Positions 27,478-36,393 of a DNA stretch of 64,000 nt are shown here, piece by piece. Position 1 is the stretch's first letter; every line of letters starts with the position of its first letter. Where the stretch lies: positions 1-64,000 of the forward strand of contig NZ_AFGF01000053.1 of the NCBI RefSeq assembly GCF_000219125.1, read 5' to 3'. The position numbers and the translations under genes are program-made. The notes under the pieces were generated by a model. The model saw only the letters and a program-made list of their open reading frames with translations. It was not told the DNA's origin and made no database searches. This DNA is from Acetonema longum DSM 6540. Its GTDB lineage: Bacteria > Bacillota > Negativicutes > Sporomusales > Acetonemataceae.

Positions 27478-27617
27478 CAACACCGCCTTATCTCATGCTT
27501 TTCCAAAAAATGCGCGCCTCTGTACGGACCCTCTTTTATTATAAGCCACAAGCCGAATCATTCACAATACAGCTGTGTACTGGCGGAATATTCTCTTAAA
27601 TCAAACAGGTTTTAAAA

Positions 27618-27652
27618 TAAAAGACCAGGCAATGCAACGCCTGGTCTTTTTA
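27618..27652 (-). terminator. Terminator after the HU gene
   Basis: A perfect stem around AAAAGACCAGGC with an 8-base loop and flanking T/A tracts, between the HU stop (27672) and phoB. Confidence 0.85.
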
Positions 27653-27671
27653 TGTACAAAAATTCCGATCC

Positions 27672-27947
27672 CTATTTGTTGATAGCGTCTTTTAGTCCTT
27701 TACCAGCTTTAAACACTGGAGTCTTTGAGGCGGCAATGGTAATCTCCTTGCCGGTTTGCGGGTTGCGACCTTTTCTTTCAGCACGCTCTCTTACTTCGAA
27801 GGTACCGAAACCAATGAGTTGTACTTTGTCATTTTTAGCCAGAGCGCTTTCGACACTGTCAAATACTGCATTAATTGCCTTTTCAGCATCTTTCTTGGTT
27901 ATGCCTGCTCTCTCGGCAACACTTGCCACCAATTCCGTTTTATTCAC
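27672..27947 (-). CDS. hup: HU family DNA-binding protein
   Basis: A 91-residue histone-like protein with the classic start [27 protein letters not shown] and the beta-arm segment [29 protein letters not shown] bends DNA and compacts the chromosome. GTG start, with AGGAGG 8 bases upstream. In many sporeformers HU lies between mazG and hslR-yabP; here mazG-HU is kept but the following hslR-yabP part is displaced by the phosphate/ger insertion. Confidence 0.96.
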   Translation of the reverse strand: MNKTELVASVAERAGITKKDAEKAINAVFDSVESALAKNDKVQLIGFGTFEVRERAERKGRNPQTGKEITIAASKTPVFKAGKGLKDAINK

Positions 27948-28042
27948 CGTGATTTCCTCCTTGTTTAGTTGTTACGTTTAGCTTTATTCGCTACTTGTCT
28001 TTTTATTCCTTCTGGTTTTAAAAAAAATTGCCAAGAATGTAG

Positions 28043-29506
28043 TTATTTTCTCGTTTCTTTCAACTTTGCGTCGTTCCAGAGCTGATCGAGCTTCTCCAAT
28101 GTCGAATCTTTCCAGTCTACGCCCTCTTTTTGCAACTGTTGTTCGATATAGCGAAACCGCCGCAAGAATTTATTATTGGCAGCTGTAAGAGCCACTTCCG
28201 GCTCTACGCCGATATGCCGGGCCAGATTAACCACGGCGAATAACAGATCACCGGCCTCGGATTCCATATCCTGACGATTGCCGCCGGTAATAGCTGCCTT
28301 GAGTTCGTCGCTTTCCTCGGCCAGCTTGTCCCAGACCGGCCCGGTGGAATCCCAGTCAAACCCTACTTTGGCCGCTTTAGACTGGAGCTTAAACGCTCGC
28401 ATCAGGGCCGGCAGACCAACGGGAACGCCGTCCAGGACATATTTTCGTTCCGCGCCTTTTTCCTGCTGTTTGATCTTGTCCCAGTTCACGACAACCTCAG
28501 CGGCGGTTTTTACCGAAATATCGCCGAATACATGAGGATGCCTGCGCACCAGCTTGGTCACAATGCCGTCGATCACGTCCTGCATGGTGAATTCGCCGCT
28601 TTCTTCGGCTATCCGGGCATGGAACACCACCTGCAGCAAGAGATCGCCCAGTTCTTCACATAGTGTTTTCTTATCAGCCAGTTCAATGGCCTCCAGGACT
28701 TCGTAGACTTCTTCCACCATATAGCGACGCAGGCTCTCATGGGTCTGCTCGATATCCCAGACGCAACCGCCGGGGGAACGCAGCCGGGCCATGGTATCCA
28801 CCAAGGGAGCAAGCTGAAACGATTGACTGCGCCAGGCATAGGGCGGCACATAGACACTGGTCAGATGATGCAGTTCCGGCTGCCGGTCCAGCTCATAAAG
28901 GGGCACCCGGCGCACCACTTCCGAATCCAGGCCCAGATTAACCAATAACACCAGCTCAAAATCATCAGGATAAGATTCCATCAGGGACAGCTTCAGGTCT
29001 GAAGCCACCTGACGACTATAGACCTGAGCGATCAGAATGCCACCGTCCCAGACTGGCGAAAGCCCGGCTATGTTGGCGGCATCACAGATCATCAGACCGT
29101 TATTGGGGTCCAGGTCCAGTTTGGTATAGGCCAATTCCAAAAAGCTCATGCCCGGATGCACGGTTAGGCTGATGCCTTGCTCCCGGGCCTGACGGCGGAT
29201 CAGATCCACAGTTTTTTCCGCCACCAGGGGACTGCCCGGTACGGCATAGACTACATTCTGCCCGGCCTGAGCCCGGCTGATCACATCCTGGACAATCGCC
29301 TGATACACTGCGTCAAAGTCCGGATAGTGCTCGTAATACTCATCATAACTCGTATAGGAAATATGTCTGGCCGCCAGGCCTGTAACCGCCGGGTGGCGCG
29401 CTGTACGCAGAAGGACTGCCGCTCCGGATTCCAATACTGTCAGAGTAGCCAAGGTAATCAAATGAAAGGGACCGGGTCCCAGGCCCACAATATGAATGCT
29501 GCTCAT
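28043..29506 (-). CDS. mazG: Tetrapyrrole methylase-like/MazG fusion, NTP pyrophosphohydrolase (YabN type)
   Basis: A 487-residue fusion. The N-terminal domain (about 1-215) is of the SAM-dependent tetrapyrrole methylase family, with the start IHIVGLGPGPFHLITLATL and VYAVPGSPLVAEKTV. The C-terminal MazG domain (about 230-485) has two halves with LRRYMVEEVYEVLEAIELADKKTLCEELGDLLLQVVFHARIAEE, which supplies the EExxE and ExxD metal sites. MazG hydrolyses nucleoside triphosphates and guards against aberrant nucleotides. The ATG overlaps the spoVB stop by 4 bases. Confidence 0.95.
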   Translation of the reverse strand: MSSIHIVGLGPGPFHLITLATLTVLESGAAVLLRTARHPAVTGLAARHISYTSYDEYYEHYPDFDAVYQAIVQDVISRAQAGQNVVYAVPGSPLVAEKTVDLIRRQAREQGISLTVHPGMSFLELAYTKLDLDPNNGLMICDAANIAGLSPVWDGGILIAQVYSRQVASDLKLSLMESYPDDFELVLLVNLGLDSEVVRRVPLYELDRQPELHHLTSVYVPPYAWRSQSFQLAPLVDTMARLRSPGGCVWDIEQTHESLRRYMVEEVYEVLEAIELADKKTLCEELGDLLLQVVFHARIAEESGEFTMQDVIDGIVTKLVRRHPHVFGDISVKTAAEVVVNWDKIKQQEKGAERKYVLDGVPVGLPALMRAFKLQSKAAKVGFDWDSTGPVWDKLAEESDELKAAITGGNRQDMESEAGDLLFAVVNLARHIGVEPEVALTAANNKFLRRFRYIEQQLQKEGVDWKDSTLEKLDQLWNDAKLKETRK

Positions 29507-31104
29507 CGTTTCATCAATCCAATCAGGCGCAAGATTTTAATCAACTTTGAACCGATCCGGGGCACACCGGACAAATCCCGCTCGGTCACGCCGCCGGTCA
29601 ACAGCAAGACCACGCCGTAAACCACGCCGCCCACCAGGATGGCAGCCAGAGTGGCTAAACTGTTATGCAGGGTTTGAGACATGACCGAATGATAGGAAAG
29701 CAACACCGCTCCGCCCATTAAACCGGCCGCCAGCAATGCTTTAAGCGTAGCTTTCCAATCCAGGACAAAGCCCACATACCGACGGACAAAATACATGTTT
29801 AACAAAGCCGCCACCGCGAAGTCGGCATTGGTGGCCCAGGCTGCGCCGGCGATGCCCAGGGCCGGCATGGCGGTCAGCACCCAACTCATGATCACCTTTA
29901 CCCCGGCGGAAAGGATCATATTCATGACGGGAATCGCCGTATGTCCCAGTCCCTGCAAGACCCCTGTGGTCACCTGGTGGAGCCCCAAGACAAAAATGCC
30001 CAAAGACATAATGGCAATGGAAGGGCCGGCATTAGCAGTGCCGTACAGCATCTGGGAAATAGGCGTGGCTAAGAGCCACATGCCGACAAAACTGGGAATG
30101 GTGATCAGATTGGCAATCCGCATGGCCGTGGCCACACGCTGATAAATTTGCTGCCGATTGCCCAAAGTAAAGGCTTCGGATACAGCTGGCACCAGGCTGG
30201 CGGCTAGAGAGGCTGTCAGGATGGTAGCCAGGTTAATAAGAGGCACAGCCATGCCGGTCAGATAGCCGAATAATTCCGTAGCCTGCTCTACCGTATAGCC
30301 GGCTGCTTCCAGGCGAGCCGGCACGATTAACAGATCAATATTGGCAACCACCGGCAGCATGATATTGGCCAGAGACACAGGCAAGGCCAGTTTGACAATG
30401 CGGCTGATGATGCTCCAGCTGGACTCCTGCCGGACAGGGGGCTGATTAGCCATTTGTAAAGCAAAGGTCGGCCGCTGCCGCCAATAATAGTAAATAAGAA
30501 CCAATAAGCCGGCTGCGGCACCAGGACCGGCGCCGAAACTGGCCCCGGCCGCCGCGTATTCCAATCCCCTGGGAATCAACAGATATGCCAGGGTAATCAT
30601 GGTAACCACCCGGATTAGTTGCTCCACAATCTGGGAGACTGCCGTAGGAGTCATCATCTGCATGCCCTGGAAATAGCCGCGATAACTAGACAGAATCGTA
30701 ACGAAAAAGATCGCCGGGGCCAGAGCGGCAATGGCATAGTAAGCCCGGGGATCCCGTATGAACTGATGCTCTACCAGCCAACCGGCGCCAATATATAAGA
30801 GGAAGGTGAACAAGGCGCCGGTCGCCGCCAGCATGGACAGAGAAATATGAAAAACATGCCTGGCACCCCGATAATCCCGTCGGGCCAATTTCTCCGCCAC
30901 AATAATGGAAATTGCCACCGGAATGCCGGCGGAAGAGATGCTTAAGGCCAGCAGATAAATCGGATAAGCCATCTGGTATAGGCCGGTACCTTCTCCGCCC
31001 AACAGCCGGGACAGCAGAATCCGGTTCACCGACCCGATGATCTTGACCACAAATCCGGCAACGGTCAGAATCATCGCACCTTTGATAAATGTATCCTTGC
31101 TCAA
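29503..31104 (-). CDS. spoVB: SpoVB/YabM-type polysaccharide flippase (MOP superfamily)
   Basis: A protein of about 533 residues with 14 hydrophobic segments and the conserved start DTFIKGAMILTVAGFVVKIIGSVNRILLSRLLGGEGTGLY. SpoVB-type MOP exporters flip lipid-linked cortex precursors. I favour the TTG at 31104 (GGAGAGG 9 bases upstream, and homologues begin at this point); an ATG at 31122 lacks a ribosome site. It overlaps mazG by 4 bases. Placement between mazG and spoVT matches B. subtilis. Confidence 0.93.
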   Translation of the reverse strand: MSKDTFIKGAMILTVAGFVVKIIGSVNRILLSRLLGGEGTGLYQMAYPIYLLALSISSAGIPVAISIIVAEKLARRDYRGARHVFHISLSMLAATGALFTFLLYIGAGWLVEHQFIRDPRAYYAIAALAPAIFFVTILSSYRGYFQGMQMMTPTAVSQIVEQLIRVVTMITLAYLLIPRGLEYAAAGASFGAGPGAAAGLLVLIYYYWRQRPTFALQMANQPPVRQESSWSIISRIVKLALPVSLANIMLPVVANIDLLIVPARLEAAGYTVEQATELFGYLTGMAVPLINLATILTASLAASLVPAVSEAFTLGNRQQIYQRVATAMRIANLITIPSFVGMWLLATPISQMLYGTANAGPSIAIMSLGIFVLGLHQVTTGVLQGLGHTAIPVMNMILSAGVKVIMSWVLTAMPALGIAGAAWATNADFAVAALLNMYFVRRYVGFVLDWKATLKALLAAGLMGGAVLLSYHSVMSQTLHNSLATLAAILVGGVVYGVVLLLTGGVTERDLSGVPRIGSKLIKILRLIGLMKR

Positions 31105-31230
31105 AAGAGTCATCCTCTCCATATAACATCAGTGCAGACTCATTTTATTATATCAAAATATTTCCGGTGATAAAACTCTTTACGTGAATTCTCATTTTCT
31201 TATTTCATGATATCTTATGCCTAACACAGA

Positions 31231-31258
31231 AAAGTAGCGAACACCAGTCCGCTACTTC
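31231..31258 (-). terminator. Probable terminator after spoVT
   Basis: Minus strand AAGTAGCG and CGCTACTT form an 8-bp stem with a 10-base loop, followed by TTTTC. The T-tract is short, so termination may be partial. Confidence 0.5.
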
Positions 31259-31278
31259 GTCATACAAGATGGGTCGTA

Positions 31279-31851
31279 CTACTGCATCATTTGTTTCGCC
31301 AGGAATCCTGCGGCGGTCTCCGCCAGTTTGACTTCCATTTCGCCCATCTGGACATTCGCCTCCCGTGAGCAGATGATTACTGCACCGATGGCGTCTCCTT
31401 CTACAATGATCGGCGAAAGAACTTCGGCGGTAAATTTGCACGGCTCATCATCATCAGCATCAATAATGCAGCCGCCCTTAGCAGCGCCCCGGCGCTCAGC
31501 CGGGCTATTGCTCAAAACGGTTTTACGGTCTTCCATGACCTTCTCCACCGCCTGACCAATTGCTTTATTCAAGAATTCCTTCTTTGGCGCACCAGCAACA
31601 GCGACTATGTTGTCCCGATCAGCGATTAAGATAATGTGGCCGATAGCTTCGTGCAGAGAGTCAGCATATTCTTTCGCAAAATCACCTAACTCACCGACCG
31701 GTGAGTATTTCTTCAGGATCACTTCCCCTTCGCGGTCAACATATATTTCTAATGGATCTCCTTCACGGATTCGAAGCGTACGTCTGATTTCCTTGGGTAT
31801 TACGACTCTGCCTAGATCATCAATTCTTCTTACGATTCCAGTCGCTTTCAC
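31279..31851 (-). CDS. spoVT: Stage V sporulation transcriptional regulator SpoVT
   Basis: A 190-residue regulator with an N-terminal AbrB-type swapped-hairpin DNA-binding domain (IVRRIDDLGRVVIPKEIRRTL, IREGDPLEIYVD) and a C-terminal GAF domain. SpoVT modulates sigma-G genes in the forespore. I favour the GTG at 31851 (protein starting KATGIVRR, as in B. subtilis), because GGGGGG lies 5-6 bases before it. The ATG at 31857 abuts that ribosome site directly. Confidence 0.95.
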   Translation of the reverse strand: MKATGIVRRIDDLGRVVIPKEIRRTLRIREGDPLEIYVDREGEVILKKYSPVGELGDFAKEYADSLHEAIGHIILIADRDNIVAVAGAPKKEFLNKAIGQAVEKVMEDRKTVLSNSPAERRGAAKGGCIIDADDDEPCKFTAEVLSPIIVEGDAIGAVIICSREANVQMGEMEVKLAETAAGFLAKQMMQ

Positions 31852-31929
31852 CAGCATCCCCCCTTTTCAGCATTAATTTACAATTGATGTCAGTGATAGT
31901 ATATATCTGGACTGTAATTTTTATTCATT

Positions 31930-34900
31930 TTAGCCATGTCCGGAAAAAGATTTATCGTTTTTTTCTTCCAGCAAAACCAGATTTTTTTCCAGCCATTCCA
32001 ATGCTGTTATTCCCAGGCGCACAGTCTTCAGGCGGATGATTTCCGGCGGACCGGGTATGATAAGGACCCGCCCGGGATAGCGGGTGCGCAGCGCCATGAC
32101 AGCGGTTACGTCTACTTTGGGCTTGTCGCCGAAGGTAATTTCCAGGCTGTCAGCCCGTTCGACCAGCGAACGGATGCCCAGCTGGCGGGCCCAGTTTTTA
32201 ACTCTGGCTACTGTGATCAGATTTAAGACAGTTGCCGGAGGGTCGCCAAAACGGTCGATCAGTTCATCCAGCAGATCCTTGATGTGCTCTTCACTGCGCA
32301 CCGCGGCGATCCGTTGATAAATCTCGATCTTGTGCATAGCGTCCTGGATGTAATCTCCGCTTAAATATGCCTCGGTCTTCAGTTCCAGCACAGGTTCAGG
32401 CGGTATCTCCACCGGTGCGTCGCTTCTTAGTTCCTGGACGGCCTCATCCAACAGGCGGCAATACATCTCAAAGCCCACGCTGGTAATATGCCCATGCTGC
32501 TGAGAGCCCAGCAGGTTGCCGGCCCCCCGGATCTCCAGGTCCCGCATGGCGATTTTAAACCCGGCGCCCAACTCGGCGAATTCTTTGATGGCCTGAAGCC
32601 GTTTCTCAGCAACTTCGGTCAGGATCTTATCCCGGCGGTAGGTAAAGTAGGCATAGGCCATCCGGTGGGACCGGCCTACCCGGCCCCGCATCTGGTATAA
32701 CTGCGACAATCCGAAATAATCGGCGTCATAGACGATCATTGTATTGGCATTAGGAACATCCAGGCCGTTTTCAATGATGCTGGTGCAGATTAAAATATCA
32801 AAATGCCCTTCATAGAAATCCAGCATCACCTGCTCTAAGAGTTCCTCCGGCAATTGCCCGTGAGCTACCTTAATCCGGGCGTCAGGCAGCATTTCGCTCA
32901 ATTGGCGATGCAGCTGATCAATGGTCTGAACCCGGTTGTAGACGAAGTAGACCTGTCCGCCCCGCTTGATTTCCCGCCGGATAGCATCCCGGATAACAGT
33001 CGCGTCATATTCCGAGACATAGGTTTGCACCGGGAACCGGTCCTCAGGCGGCGTTTCAATGATGCTCATATCCCGCACCCCGGCCAGGGACATATGCAGG
33101 GTCCGAGGGATCGGTGTGGCGGTCAGGGTCAGCACATCAATATTGGCCTGCCATTTTTTCAGCTGCTCCTTTTGTGTAACTCCAAACCGCTGTTCTTCGT
33201 CCACAATCAACAAGCCGATATCCTTGAATATCACATCAGACTGCAGGATCCGATGGGTCCCGATCAGAATGTCAATCTGGCCGGCAGTCAGGCGGTTGAT
33301 CGTGGCTTTCTGCTCTTTGGCGCTGCGGAAACGGCTGATTACGCCTACTGTCGGCCCAAAGCCGGCAAACCGGGCACTAAAGGTCTGGAAGTGCTGCTGG
33401 GCCAATACGGTGGTAGGCACCAGCACGGCCACCTGCCTGCCGCTCATAACTGCCTTAAAGGCTGCCCGGATGGCGACTTCGGTCTTGCCGAAGCCCACAT
33501 CGCCGCAGAGCAGACGATCCATTGGCCGGGGGGCTTCCATATCAGCCTTGACTTCGGCAATGGCTGCCAGTTGATCCGGCGTTTCTTCAAAGACAAAGGC
33601 CTCCTCAAACTCCTTCTGCCAGGGCATATCCGGCGCAAAAGCGTAGCCCGGAGTGACCTGGCGGGCTGCATATAAGCTAATCAGTTCCTTGGCAATATCG
33701 GTAGCGGCAGCTTTTGCCTTGGCTTTGGCCTTGATCCAGTCCGATCCGCCCATGCGGTTAAGCCGAGGCGTTTCGCCCTCATTGCCGATATACTTTTGCA
33801 GCAGATGGACCTGGTCGGTGGGCAAATAAAGTTTATCTTCACCGGCATAGCGAATCAACAGATAGTCCTTATGGATCCCTGCCACTTCCAGGGTCTCCAC
33901 TCCGACGTACTTGCCGATGCCATGGTTCACATGGACCACATAGTCGCCGGTCCGGATGTCGCGGAAATAATTGATCTGCTGGTCTTTGGCCACTCGCAGC
34001 CGGCGCTTCTTCCTTTGCCGGCCGAAAATATCCTGTTCGGTAATCACAACGGTCTGGGCATGGGGCAGCTCAAACCCGCCGCTCAAACTCCCCACGGCAA
34101 TATGCACCGTACCTCGCACCAATTCAGAGGGGGCCTCGGCAATCACTGTTGCCACGCCTTCCTCTGCCAGGGATTTCCCTACTGCCTTGGCCTTTTCCCA
34201 GGTGGACAGCAAAAGCAAAATGGCAAAATGCCTGCTCTGCCAGCCTTTTATTTCCTCGATCAGATAATCAATCTGCCGGTGAAAAGGAGCAATACTTTTG
34301 GCGGTGATGCTGATCATCACCTCGGGTTCGGCATGGGGAATCTTTTGAGCCATCAGAGTCAGATACAGTACTGTGTATTTTTGCGCTGACTCGGCCAGTG
34401 TCTGCCAGGTTACCACCTGTTTTTTGATTTCCGGGTTTTCCTTCACTGTCTTAGCCATTTGTTCCCGGACCCGGGTAGGTTCATCAAACACTACAACAGA
34501 TTCATCAGTTAAATAGGTAAGAAAATCGGCCATGGCCGCACCGTGTTCCGGTTCAATCACCGGCAAAACCTCCGCCCGGTCCACCGGCTGCAGGGAGCGC
34601 TGACTGGCAGCGTCGAAATCCCGAATGGAGTCTACCTCATCGCCAAATAACTCCAGTCTCACCGGGAGATCCCGGTTGATGGGAAAGATATCAATTATGC
34701 CGCCGCGAGCGCTGAACTGCCCCATGGCATTGACTTCATCCACCCGCTCATAGCCGAAGCGAACCAGGGAGCCGATCAATTCTTCACGCTCCAGCCTAAT
34801 GCTATGTGAGAGCACCAGCCGGTTGTTCAGGAATTCATTTTTCGCTAATACCTTTTGCATACCGGCTTCCGCCGGGGCCAGAACAATCAGATGCTCGCCG

Positions 34901-35235
34901 TTCACCAGGCGGCTCAGCAGGTTCAGCCGCCGAGACGCTGATTCCACGCTTTTGGCATCCACCGTAAAGGTCACCATATCGGCAGCCGGCAGATCCATGA
35001 CCGGGACATCCGGCAGCAGTGCCTGCAGGTCTGTACGGTATTGTTCCTGGGCATCATAACTGCCGGTAATGATCACGATTGATCGGGGGGAACTTTGATA
35101 GGCAGCGGCAATCAGCACGCTTTTAGGCGCGCCGCTCAGACCATACACCAGGCTTTGGCTACTTGGCCGCCGGAAAGCCCGGACCCCCTGCTGAAATGAC
35201 CGGTCTTTCTGTAACATGTAAAATAGGCTGTTCAT
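31930..35235 (-). CDS. mfd: Transcription-repair coupling factor Mfd
   Basis: A protein of about 1101 residues from the ATG at 35235 (GAGGTG upstream; the frame is open to 35337 with no ribosome site). It carries the UvrB-homology N-terminus, the RNA polymerase-interaction domain with DYVVHVNHGIGKYVGVETL, a RecG-like helicase with Walker A GDVGFGKTEVA and DEEQ box, motif VI in YQMRGRVGRSHRMAYAY, and the C-terminal TRCF domain. Mfd removes stalled RNA polymerase and recruits UvrA. Syntenic with fin and spoVT. Confidence 0.97.
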   Translation of the reverse strand: MNSLFYMLQKDRSFQQGVRAFRRPSSQSLVYGLSGAPKSVLIAAAYQSSPRSIVIITGSYDAQEQYRTDLQALLPDVPVMDLPAADMVTFTVDAKSVESASRRLNLLSRLVNGEHLIVLAPAEAGMQKVLAKNEFLNNRLVLSHSIRLEREELIGSLVRFGYERVDEVNAMGQFSARGGIIDIFPINRDLPVRLELFGDEVDSIRDFDAASQRSLQPVDRAEVLPVIEPEHGAAMADFLTYLTDESVVVFDEPTRVREQMAKTVKENPEIKKQVVTWQTLAESAQKYTVLYLTLMAQKIPHAEPEVMISITAKSIAPFHRQIDYLIEEIKGWQSRHFAILLLLSTWEKAKAVGKSLAEEGVATVIAEAPSELVRGTVHIAVGSLSGGFELPHAQTVVITEQDIFGRQRKKRRLRVAKDQQINYFRDIRTGDYVVHVNHGIGKYVGVETLEVAGIHKDYLLIRYAGEDKLYLPTDQVHLLQKYIGNEGETPRLNRMGGSDWIKAKAKAKAAATDIAKELISLYAARQVTPGYAFAPDMPWQKEFEEAFVFEETPDQLAAIAEVKADMEAPRPMDRLLCGDVGFGKTEVAIRAAFKAVMSGRQVAVLVPTTVLAQQHFQTFSARFAGFGPTVGVISRFRSAKEQKATINRLTAGQIDILIGTHRILQSDVIFKDIGLLIVDEEQRFGVTQKEQLKKWQANIDVLTLTATPIPRTLHMSLAGVRDMSIIETPPEDRFPVQTYVSEYDATVIRDAIRREIKRGGQVYFVYNRVQTIDQLHRQLSEMLPDARIKVAHGQLPEELLEQVMLDFYEGHFDILICTSIIENGLDVPNANTMIVYDADYFGLSQLYQMRGRVGRSHRMAYAYFTYRRDKILTEVAEKRLQAIKEFAELGAGFKIAMRDLEIRGAGNLLGSQQHGHITSVGFEMYCRLLDEAVQELRSDAPVEIPPEPVLELKTEAYLSGDYIQDAMHKIEIYQRIAAVRSEEHIKDLLDELIDRFGDPPATVLNLITVARVKNWARQLGIRSLVERADSLEITFGDKPKVDVTAVMALRTRYPGRVLIIPGPPEIIRLKTVRLGITALEWLEKNLVLLEEKNDKSFSGHG

Positions 35236-35410
35236 AAGCACCTCATCAATAACGCCAAAATAGAGCATAAACAAGCCTGCCTTACTACAGCTTGTCGTAA
35301 GGCGGTCTGTCTGCTCTGAATCTGTCTTTTTGCTCAAAGACGATATATTTCCTAGTCTACTAGTACAATACCATTATTTTTCCCGGGTGACAATGGTTTC
35401 ATTATAAAAT

Positions 35411-35447
35411 TACGCAGGCGCTTCTAAAAAAAAGAAGCGCCTGCGTA
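35411..35447 (-). terminator. Terminator after fin
   Basis: A 15-bp perfect stem TACGCAGGCGCTTCT with a 7-A loop on the plus strand (7 T on the minus strand). It lies between the fin stop and mfd, so mfd probably has its own promoter just downstream. Confidence 0.7.
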
Positions 35448-35473
35448 GAAAAACAGCCGTTGACGCGGTCTTC

Positions 35474-35707
35474 TCAATGGAAACCAGCCGTCGGACCGGC
35501 AGGGATGGGCCGGGGAAGCAGACTGTCGGCGCAGGCGTCGCACATAGCCTGAATATACCACATATTACTGGCCGCATCATACCAGACCATCGCCTGGCGT
35601 TCTTCCTGGGTCAAACAATCCAGACCCAGCAGGGTTTCATCCAAAATCTCCATATCTAATGTGTCAATATCTTCTCCGCAATGAGAACAGGTATAGTGGA
35701 CTTTCAC
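35474..35707 (-). CDS. fin: Anti-sigma-F factor Fin (YabK/DUF2757 family)
   Basis: A 77-residue protein with two CxxC knuckles (YTCSHCGE near 7-10 and AMCDACAD near 55-58) and the middle LGLDCLTQEERQAMVWY that matches Fin. In B. subtilis Fin is made under sigma-F and sigma-G and displaces sigma-F from RNA polymerase to allow the switch to sigma-G. GTG start with GGAG 10 bases upstream. The fin-mfd-spoVT order is the same as in B. subtilis. Confidence 0.88.
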   Translation of the reverse strand: MKVHYTCSHCGEDIDTLDMEILDETLLGLDCLTQEERQAMVWYDAASNMWYIQAMCDACADSLLPRPIPAGPTAGFH

Positions 35708-35739
35708 TCACATTCATCTCCATATAGCACTAATCTATT

Positions 35740-36126
35740 TTATCGAGTGGCAAACCATCGAAGTATAATCACATTCCACAGTAAATGAACAATGCAGCCG
35801 GCTGCCAATCCCAGCCAGATAATACCGGCAAGCCGCCAGCAGAAAGCGGTAACGGCACCGAAAAAGGTGTGCCCGACGATGCTGAGGATCGCCGCCTTCC
35901 AGGCTGTTTCCTGGCTGCTGTACCAGTCATAGGCCGCCTCAATCACTCCGAACCCGATATGAACCATAATCAGATCGGCCTGAAAATAGTAAGCCGACAG
36001 TGTTTTAACGCTTTCCTCCAGTACCGGGCTCAGACTGATTACCACATGAGACCCGAACCGCCTGAGCAGTTCCCGATTCAAAAGAAAACTGGCAGCCGCC
36101 ATTAGCAGGGCCAACAAGTACGCCAT
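35740..36126 (-). CDS. Small polytopic membrane protein, PrsW/CPBP-like
   Basis: A 128-residue protein with four hydrophobic segments. The motifs LEESVK (helix 2), VHIGFGVIEAAYDW (helix 3), GHTFFGAVTAF and VHLLWN resemble the EExxK, E/H and HxxxN sites of PrsW/CPBP-type intramembrane proteases in a minimal form. Catalysis is not established. ATG after TAGGAGG. It lies upstream of fin, and a full repeat element separates it from the M23 peptidase gene. Confidence 0.65.
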   Translation of the reverse strand: MAYLLALLMAAASFLLNRELLRRFGSHVVISLSPVLEESVKTLSAYYFQADLIMVHIGFGVIEAAYDWYSSQETAWKAAILSIVGHTFFGAVTAFCWRLAGIIWLGLAAGCIVHLLWNVIILRWFATR

Positions 36127-36153
36127 TCTATCCTCCTAAGACTCTGCGCAAGA

Positions 36154-36393
36154 ACTCATCTGCAGCCTCGAATCCGGAATCGTTCAAAAAGGTTCAGATG
36201 CTAGGTAAGAGCAACGCCTGCATTGCCGTACTGAAGGAATTCAGGTGACGGCTTATGAGAAATCATTTGCTACTGCCTATCTCCCGAAAAGCCACAAATT
36301 CTGACGCAGCGCGACGAGGACGGGCGTGAGGCTGTATGTTTGTGGAGGGTACGTCGATAGTGACGCGGATGGGCATTTTTCAACGGTCCCCTA
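36154..36393 (+). repeat. Interspersed inverted-repeat element (hairpin-module copy)
   Basis: About 240 bp. The left end is CATCTGCAGCCTCGAATC followed by GGAATCGTTCAAAAAGG and TTCAGATGC; the right end is GCGGATGGGC followed by ATTTTTCAACGGTCCC. The ends are imperfect inverted repeats of each other. Internally it keeps the arms GGAATTCAGGTGAC and CTCCCGAAAAGCCACAAATTC of the hairpin module but lacks the GC-rich palindrome module seen at 42780. The right end abuts the TAG stop of the M23 peptidase gene. Confidence 0.75.

Noticed and set aside
32854-33675. Plus-strand open frame of 273 codons opposite mfd
   Set aside because: Antisense shadow of mfd helicase region; no supporting start signal.
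35426-35432. Seven-A run considered as a frameshift site
   Set aside because: It lies in the loop of an intergenic terminator hairpin, outside any gene.
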